Shown here in pieces: positions 1 to 8,800 of a DNA stretch of 64,000 nucleotides. Within the stretch, counting starts at the first letter, position 1. Every line of letters starts with the position of its first letter. The translations under genes and the position numbers were made by a program. The stretch lies in NCBI GenBank assembly GCA_013396525.1, contig VWYX01000686.1, positions 387,805 through 451,804 of the forward strand. The letters are read 5' to 3'. Source of the stretch: Chaetorhynchus papuensis (lineage: Eukaryota; Chordata; Aves; Passeriformes; Rhipiduridae). The notes beneath the pieces are model-generated. The model was not told the origin of the DNA, ran no database searches, and worked only from the letters and a program-made list of their open reading frames with translations.

Positions 1-1170
1 TAACCCCAAAACTGGATGGGGTGAGAATAACCCTGGCTCCAAGCAGCTGGCAGTCAAGCAGCATCCCCTGGCTTGGTGTCATCAAACTCCAAGATTTGCC
101 AGCAACAGTCTGGGACAAATCCTCCTGGATTTGGTAGGCACTTGCGCCCAGGTCAGGCACCTGCACTGGCTGGGTTGTTTCCCTTCTTTTGGGCAGCTGA
201 TGATGCCAGGACCATCCATGGGCAGTTGTGACAGGCTGTTTAACCTCAAAGCAGATGCCTTTAGAGGGATTTGAGAAAGTTCAGGTGAAAAAATATAAGC
301 ATCTCCCAGTACTGTGTCTATGTTTGCAAATCCCCATTTTATTGGCCCATACAGACCTAGAAATAAGAAACAGAGCCAGCAGTCATACTGGCGTCCAAGC
401 AAGGTCTTGAAAAGCTTATATGGATTAACATATTGTAAGCAATATGTTGGCATGTGCTCATTAGACACACAAAAATTATCAGGTGTTTGTTCCCTCGAGG
501 ATATGTCATTTCTCTATTGTTTGTCAGAGTTTGCTTGTTGTCCCATTCGCCTCTGGTTTATTTTTGAGAGCAGTGTGGTCTCTATCCTGGCCACACTTGG
601 CCTGTTCAGTACCAGTCCTTGTAGAGATGTCTGTACCTCACATCCCTCCCCGAGGTGCCTGAGAGTTTCCCTTTGCTCGCAGCCCTCCCAGCAGGTCAGT
701 TGCTGGGTGGTCGTCTCTGATCACTCTTCTGTCTGTGGGTGCAGGGTCTGCAGAGGCCTCCTGGGAGTTTTCTTTCACGTTGGATGGAACTAGGGATTTT
801 TCTATAATTACTGAATGATGGTGAAGTGGTGTCTTCCCTCTGCGCACCATCCCAGAGGGGACTGGGCGTGCTCTGGGGATGGAGTTCTGGAGATCCAAGC
901 CCCAAGCTGGAAAGCACCACCTACGTCAGTGCTGCTTTTGTGGACTCTCTTGAGTTTCCAAGGCCCTTCTCCTCCTGGATGTGTGGCTGCTGAAGGGGAT
1001 CCATGGGCTGGGCACCACGTCAGCCACCCTGTGTGTCCCCAAGGTTGGCACGGACCCTCACAGCCCCTCTATTATGTCCTGACTGAGGGTCAGGGCTTGG
1101 CTGGGTTCTGCAGGGGGCTTAGTGTGGGTCTGCATGCATGTGGGGCACACTGCAGCCCCCAAACACATTT
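1..1170. other. Presumed intron of the EAAT gene, no exon seen
   Basis: This stretch lies upstream of the first visible transporter exon. I looked for the preceding exon (family motif FPGELLMRMLKMMILPLVVSS-like) on the plus strand and did not see it. It is therefore probably intronic, with exons 1 to about 3 left of the window. Both strands carry only short unsupported open frames. Confidence 0.5.
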
Positions 1171-2010
1171 CATAGAATCCTGGAATATCTTGAGCTGGAA
1201 AGGACCCACAGGGATCATCAGCCCAGCTCCTGGCCCTGCACAGACACCCCAACAATCCCACCCTGGGCATCCCTGAGAGCGCTGTCCAAACGCTCCTGGA
1301 GCTCTGGCAGCCTCGGGACCGGGACCATTCCCTGGGGAGCCTGGGCAGTGCCCCAGCACCCTCGGGGGGAAGAACCTTTCCCTGAGATCCATCCCAAGGC
1401 CTGACACAGCTGCAGCCGTTCCCTGGGCTCCTGTCCCTGGCCCAGAGCAGAGCTCAGCCCCTGCCCCTCCGCCTCCCCTCGGGAGGAGCTGCAGCCCCCG
1501 AGGAGCCTCCCCTCAGTCTCCTCTGCTCCAGCTGAACGAGCCAAGTGCCCCTCAGCCGCTCCTCAGACCCTTCCCCAGCTACATGTCCCTCCTTTGGACA
1601 CTCTCCAACAGCTTTGGATCCTTCTGATCTTGTGGTGCCCAAAGTGCCCCCAGCACTGGAGGTGAGGCTGCCCCAGTGCAGAGCAGAGCAGGACAATCCC
1701 TCCCTGGCCTGGTGCCCCCCAGGACAGGGTGGCCCTTTGGGCTGCCGGGACACACCAGGGACTCAGATCCAACTTGCCACTGACCAGGACCCCCAGGTCC
1801 TTTCCCACAGCTCTGCTCTCCAGCCTCCTGTCAGTCCCTGCATCCAGGGCTGCCCCATCTCAGGGCAGGATCCAGCATTTGCCCTGTTAAACATCACATG
1901 GGGGGAGATTTCCCAATCCTCACATTTGTCAGGGTCTTTCTGTGGGGCCTTTCTGTCCTTGAGGATGTCAGCAGTTCCTTCCAAGTGAGTAACCTCAGCA
2001 AACCCACTCA
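1171..2010 (-). mobile_element. Truncated CR1 LINE (minus orientation)
   Basis: The plus-strand reading begins catagaatcctggaatatc, the reverse complement of a CR1 3' end, then goes into the CR1 3' region (acgctcctggagctctggc) and degraded reverse-transcriptase sequence. Minus-strand frames show broken echoes of the RT C-terminus, such as HLQCWGHFGHHK near 1650-1700 and SPHVMFNRANAGSCPE near 1880-1910. It is 5'-truncated and full of frame breaks. The inner boundary is approximate. Confidence 0.85.
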
Positions 2011-2634
2011 GGACCTTCCAGTCCTGCACCCAACTTGTCCCCACCACCAGCACTGCCCTCCCTGCTGGGGCAGCCTGTAATGCCCTCTCTATTTTTAGCC
2101 TAGTTTTGCTGAGAAGTAGCTTATGGGTTACTTCTTAGGAAAGCTTACGTGGGCATGAAATCTGAACCTGCAGCTCTCTCCAGGGGGTGTGGGGCCCATC
2201 CCCACCAGGATTTTATGAACCTTGCTTGTACCTTCCTTTGCTGCTCACAGTGGCACACAGCAGTGACACGAGGTGATGGAGATATAAGAGAGCAGTATCT
2301 CACAAAAAAGGAGCAGCATCAGTTATTCAACATAAAAATACACAAAGAATATAAACTCCTTAACTCTCATAGAAAACATAATACACAGCCAGACCTTGAA
2401 AAGGGGCTTGGAGGTGTCTCCTGCCCTTCATAGCTCAGCTTGGGTTGTCACAAGCCCATCCTGGGTCTGAGATCCTGTGGGTGCTGGCACAGGAATGTGC
2501 AAGAGCTCAATGATGCCCTTAGGCTTTGGTTTAAAAAACCTATGGAAACCCCTCCCACCCTGGAGATTTTGCCCATCAGATGCAGCTTGTGCAGTCTGGG
2601 GAGCAGACACTGACCACTCTGTTCTGTGCTGCAG

Positions 2635-2847
2635 CCTCATGTCTGGGCTGGCCACCATGGACTCCAAAGCCTGCGGGAAGATGGGATTGATCACCATCAC
2701 CTACTACCTTTGGACAACCTTCATGGCAGTGACCGTGGGGATCATCCTCGTGGTCAGCATCCATCCTGGTGCAGCTGCCCAGAAGGACAACTACTCTGTG
2801 GGGAAAGTGGTGCTCAGCTCTGCCGACGCATTGCTGGATTTGATCAG
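2635..2847 (+). CDS. SLC1A7-like: EAAT exon: end of TM2 and TM3
   Basis: The acceptor is ctgtgctgcag and the donor is gatcag|gtgtgt. The exon encodes LMSGLATMDSKACGKMG, then the hydrophobic TM3 segment and SIHPGAAAQK. It ends SSADALLDLIR, with the Arg codon split AG|A. The first base completes a Ser codon from an exon outside the window. An N-glycosylation sequon, NYS, is at 2789-2797. Confidence 0.95.
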
Positions 2848-5800
2848 GTGTGTCACAGGATTTTAGCAGGAGCTGGGGTTGCAATAACAAGATCTTCCCA
2901 GAAGGTTCTGAGTTCCCAGAAGACACTGAGATCTCAAGGGAAACAGGAGAACCACTGGCCAGGTGCTGGTACCTCCAAGCCCAGCAACATGGGGTTCGTT
3001 TCCCCTCATCCATGTCCCTCTGTCCCTCCATGTCACTGCCACTGCTCTCCCAAAGCCATCAGCAAAGAGATGCACTGCAGCAGAGATCAGAGTTGTGTTC
3101 CCTGCAAGGCTTGGATTCTCCTCTGCAGCCCCAGCTGGGACATGCCAAGCCCGGAGCTGGCCCAGGGCTGGGTTAAGGCAGCAGATGGGGTTACCTGGGG
3201 AGGGGTTGCAGCACAGATCCAGGGGCTGGGGGAGAATCTCCATTTCTGGAGGTACTGGATTGACTGGACCAGGCTCTGAGCAGGGGGCTGCAGATGGCAG
3301 ATGTCCATCCCAGGATCAGGCTTTCCACCAACCCCATTTACACATGGTTCTGAGTCCTGCTTTGAGTTGACTTTCCAGCCTTTCTTTGCTTTCAGCTTGC
3401 ACAGCTGTCATAAGCTGTTGCTGGCTCTCATGTCCTCCTCTGGGCATGGTGCCCACCAGAAGTGCTTCCCAGGATGCTCCCTATGCTCTCACAACACACT
3501 TTAACCCTGTGTCATTGGTCTCTTACAGAAACATGTTTCCTTCTAACCTGGTTGAAGCTTCGTTCCAGCAGGTGAGTTCACCTGAACCCTCTGTGTGCAG
3601 CCAGGATGGCGCTCAGCTCCGCACGGGGCTGCCTCTTTACCCACCCACAGCCTGGACAGGAGCCCCTTCCCTTCTCTTCCCCTCCCTTCCCTCCCCTCTC
3701 TTCCCCTTCCCCTTCATCCCCCCACATTCACCCCGGGGTGGGCACCCGAAGGCAGGAGGGTGCTGGGGGGGCACAGGCTCACAGGAACCGCCGTGCCTGC
3801 CCTCTGCCTGCGAGGCTCCTGTACAGAAGCAGCACACATCCCTTCCCTCATCCGGCTCCTGTGCAGCGGCTTTTTAGTCCCTGGGAGGGGCGGCAGCGGG
3901 GTGGGCAGGCAGCAGGCAGGGGAAGGGACACAAAGAAGGGATGCTTGAGGGAAGGTAGAGTGGTCAAAGGGGACAGACTGAGGCTAGGCGGGGTGGAGGG
4001 ACAGGGAAAACAAGGGAACTCGTGGCATTGGGAAAGCATCGGTAAAGCTCGCAGGAGGAGGGATGGAGGGACCAGAGCGCTACCCCAGCGCTGTGCTGGC
4101 GTCTGCAGGGACCCAACTCACCGACACTGCGAGTCTGCTCTGCAGCCTTGGCTGAGGACAGGCTGTAGCCAACAGCCACAGCTCCCCTTGCCTGTCTCTC
4201 ACTCCTTGTTTCCACCAGCCTTTTACTGCCTGGAAACCAAACCTTTAACTTCCAGGAGCACCCAGCCTAAGGCTGGGGCTGGTTTTGCCTCCGTGTTCAG
4301 AGCAGGATGAAGCTCATGCCAGCAGCATGCTAACCTCCCTCCTTTGCTTCTGTTCCAGTATCGAACTGTTCTTGTCCCAGTGGTGAAGTCTCCTGGCTTT
4401 CAAAAGATCCCAGCAAAACCTGTCAATTTTATTTACTTTGCACCTGATGACAAAAACCCTGAAATCCATCGGCCTGTGTTCCTTGAGCTGACACCATCAC
4501 CCGAGATGACCTACAGGACCCTGGCTGGGACCAGCAATGAGATGAATGTCCTGGGGATTGTCATCTTCTCAGCAACCATAGGTACCTGCTCCTCCACGGG
4601 CCCAGAGGCAGCCCAGGGTGGCCACGGCTGCGGTCACCGCACTTTACCTGAGCTAAAGATGTGGGACAAGGTTCTTTTAGCTTTAATTGCTACAGTCCCT
4701 GGGAACCAGAGGACCAATGCTGGGCCCAGCACAGAGCTCATACCAAGGCCCCTGTCAGCACCACCTGTGGTGGAGCTCACTGAAGCTGTAGGCACTGGCT
4801 GTTTTTCACCCCCTATTTCCCACATGAGCCTTCACAGCCCACATGCAGGTCCTGAGGGTTTTCAAACCATTACATAAGCTGGGGAGTCCTGCTAATGAAG
4901 TCTGAAATGAGGTGTAATTTTGCAGAGGCTGCCTGGGACACAGCTCCAAACCTCTCACACTGAGTATTCAGCCCCTGAGCAGGCAGGATGTGACAGTGGG
5001 GTCAGACTTGGTGCCGTTATAAATATATGGGAATTCCCAACAGGACTTTTTGAAGGAGTTAGAGAAGCATCCTGCATTGAACAGCTTCCAGTCCTGTGTG
5101 GACAAGGTGCTCGGCAGCAATTTTGGGAAGGAAGGAGCAGAGGGTCGTGGAGAAACACGTGCAAGAGAGGAGGTTTAAAAGGGAGAAAGTCATTGAAAGG
5201 AGGAACTTGGAGCTGGCTCAAAGCATAAGAGGATGTGGTGCAAGGCTGAGGGAGACAGGGAGGAGGGAGGGATCAGAAAGGAAAAAGAGTAGGAGGCAGT
5301 GAGATGAGCATGGTGGCAGGATTATGTGTAGGTTAAGAGGTGAGGGCAAGGAGCTTGAACTTTGTGTATAAGGAACCAAAAAGCCAATTAGAGGATTTGA
5401 GATGTGGAGGCAGCGCAGCCAGCACTGCACTGGACTGTGGTCAGAGACACGGAGAGCAGCCGGTTCTGAATGTGAGACCTCAGAGGAGTTGGCCACAGCA
5501 AGACTGGGCAGAGCCAGACCCACTGACAGATCCTTACAGCCAGAAGACGTCTCTGGCAGCCTCCTGTCCCAGCAACCAACACCCTCTGCAGACCTTGGAC
5601 ACCCAGGAAAGGTGCTGAGCTCCTGCCCACAGGACACGTGGCCCCCTTCAGCCCTGCCAAACCTGCAAGGAGAAGCTGCTTTTCTCTTCTAAGATTACAT
5701 TTTACCACCCCTCCAGCGTGGGAGTGGGATCAGCCTGAGTTAGGAGGCAGCGGGAGATCCCCTGAGCCAGCCCCAGCCACCACCTGCACTCCCCATGTTT

Positions 5801-8800
5801 TGCCCAGGACAGATTAGAGCTCCACAAAGCCACAGACTGGCAGAGCATCACCTGCACCAGGCACGGGCAGCTTGATAAAGGGCATTCGTACACCCACAGG
5901 ATGCTTTCCCTATGAGGAGAGGCTGAATTAATGGGCTTTGCCTGGCAGAAAAGAGGAGAGGGATAGGCAGGGCACCACAGCCCCATGCCTTGGGAAATAG
6001 GGATCACCTCCTCTGTGCAGCGAGGTGGGGGGCCAGGTGGTTGAGCTCTCAGTAAAGTGTATTTGTGTTCAACACCAGAACTAGGCAGGGTGTGGGACTG
6101 AGACCAAAGTGTCCATGCAGCCCAGAGTGACTTTACTTTGAGGGGTGACCCCACACAGCTACCCCAGCTCTGACAGTTCTTCACTGTCCCTGAGGGCCTC
6201 TCTATTGCTTTTGAAACCCATGAGAGGGCAGAGCTTTCAAGATCCTTGCAGGAATCTGTCCATTTGCTTGGGCCATGTCTCCCAAATCAGCTCTGTAGCA
6301 CCTGAAGAGAAATTACTTTCTTCCAAAGCAGCTGTTGTGTCCACCAAATACTGGACGAATATCCACAGAGCTGATATTTAAACATGCCAAGCCTTGTCTC
6401 ATTTCTGAAAGTTCTGGCAAATGTGACCCCACCTAATCTCTCTTTTGAGCAAGGCAAGAGATCCAACCACCAACCAAGGGCCTCTTGGAGTCCTCAACCC
6501 TGAAGAGTGAAGAGGGATGAGCAGGACAAGATCCTGTCTATATTATTCTTTTCCAAGATAAAATAGACACCTGCACAGTGCTTCAAAATTAATTTTAGCC
6601 AACACAGGAGGAAGGACTTGCAGCAAGCTGGAAACAAGATGGGCAAATGCTCAAAGGTTTCTTTTCCCTTTCCTTGATGGGTTCCTGGAAAACCTCCAGT
6701 GAAAGCAATGGAGTTTAGCACTGGCAGACAGGACAGCATCATAACCATTTCTGCTCTAGTATTCTTTCAACAGAAAATTAGGCTGGTTTAGGTTAATGCA
6801 ACAACATCAAAAGAAAAAAAACCAGACTTATGAGAAAAGGCTTAGTGCCTGTATCTAAGCAGCTCACTCAGATCCTTCCTGACGTATCACTGTACAGCCA
6901 CATGTGTTGTCACCACCATGGCACAGCCTGTGAGCCACCAGCACTGAACAGCTCAGCCCAAGAGGGAACTGGGCGCGGGACCAGGGGCCTGAGCACTGCT
7001 CAGTCACTGTGGGGCGCCTGGGGCCCCATCCAGAGCAGGGCAAGGATGCAGCACAGCATCACATCCTCAGCTACACAGAGCCCTACCACACCTTATCCTT
7101 AAAAAAAAATCCATTTTTATTTCCAGAATTCATGATTCTTATATTACCAAATAGCAATCCAGATATCCACCTAATCCAGATAATCCAGAGTTTATCCACC
7201 CCAGGAAATGACTCTTCCAGCATTGAGCAGTAGTGAAGTTTATCTGTTTTCTGTGCAAGGAAGAGTCCAAGTCCTGGATTTGGGCCTGGTGGGGCTTTGT
7301 GAGAAAATGCCAGATACACAAGCCAGGTGCTTGTGGTTGCTTCGAACAAAGAATGGCCGTGACTCATGAGCACATGGCAACCTGTACGAAATCAGGTTTT
7401 GCCCAGTGACCCCCATTCTGTGGCCACCAGACCCTGAAGACACTCAGCTTGACAGGTGCTGCTCCCATGGAGCTCCCAAGTAATGCAACCTGCTGTGCTT
7501 GGTTGCAGGACTTCTCCTGGGAAAAATGGGCGAGCGAGGAGCCCCGCTGGTTAACGTGTGCCAGTGTCTGAACGAAGCAGTGATGAAAATTGTCTCGATG
7601 GCCGTGTGGTAAATCTGGTTTTGATTGATTCATTTATTGATTTATTTTCTTTCCTGCTATCTAATGGCAATGCCGGTCGCACGTCTGCAAGTATGTGTTG
7701 TGAGCACTGAATTTGCTTTTGTACGACTGTACCGCACAGTACCAAACACTGCAATGTCTATCCTGCAGTGCTTCAATGATTGCTGAATCCTCATAATTTT
7801 TTATGCTTATTCTTTGCAGGTACTTCCCCTTTGGCATTATATTTCTCATAGCTGGAAAGATCTTGGAGATGGAAGATCCATCAGTTATAGGACAGAAGCT
7901 GGGACTGTATGTCATTACAGTAGTGTCAGGGCTTGCCTTACACGGGATCATCCTCTTACCTCTGCTTTTTGTGCTCATCACCAAGAAAAACCCCTTTGCT
8001 TTCATTCAGGGAATACTGCAAGCCTTGCTGATCGCCTTAGCTACATCCTCCAGGTAGGAAAACATGGCTGGAACCTGCAGATGTCACAGAGCAGGGATCT
8101 GGTTTAGTAAGGGAGACATGGCTGTGTCCAGCCAGGTGAGCTCTGGGAGGACAGGTGTAACTCAAAGGAAAATTACGCTCCAACACTATTTGAAATGAGA
8201 ATGCTCCTGGTTTGAGGAGGAAGCAGACGCTTGGCCCTGCCCTGATCAGCAGACCTGGGCAGCTCGTGGTGCTTTTCCACTCACCCTCTCCCAGGGTTTT
8301 CCCAGAGCAAACCAGCAATGTTTCTGTGTGTGCGTGCACACTTCATTCAATTGCTGCAGTTTTCTTTCCGTGAATTCAAACTGGGACTGTTGTAGGTGCT
8401 TTATAAACTGCATGGGGTTAGGATCCTGGAGTTTAATTGAAAACATCAAAAGCTCTTCTGAACACTTTACTGACAATCTGAAATCAACTACAGTGTATCC
8501 CAAGTTCATCCACAGAAAAATCTTGCCTACTTTGAAAAGACTTTAATAAATTTAGATTGTATTTATCTATTCTATTTTCATTGAAATACATTCCTTATTC
8601 AATGAAAAAAAACTTCACACTATAATCTACCATCCTTTCCAGAAGACACACAAATTCAAACATTTTCCTGGAGAACATCTGACCAGGCAAAGGGTTTTTC
8701 TGGCCTCTCTGTTGCTCCTCCACATAATCCCAATAAAACCACCTAGACTGTGCCTCCCTTCCCCAGTGCCCACCGCTGCAACTGTTGCTTCTGCAACTCT

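Noticed and set aside
1090..2053. Several frames of 80-150 codons on both strands
   Set aside because: They are shadows of the inverted CR1 fragment and not host genes.
2626..3279. 217-codon plus-strand open frame over the first transporter exon
   Set aside because: It is out of frame with the EAAT reading frame, runs into intron and has no recognisable domain.
3606..4310. 234-codon plus-strand open frame
   Set aside because: It lies in a GC-rich intron and is low-complexity and Pro/Arg/Ser-rich, with no domain. Its length is explained by few stop codons in GC-rich sequence.
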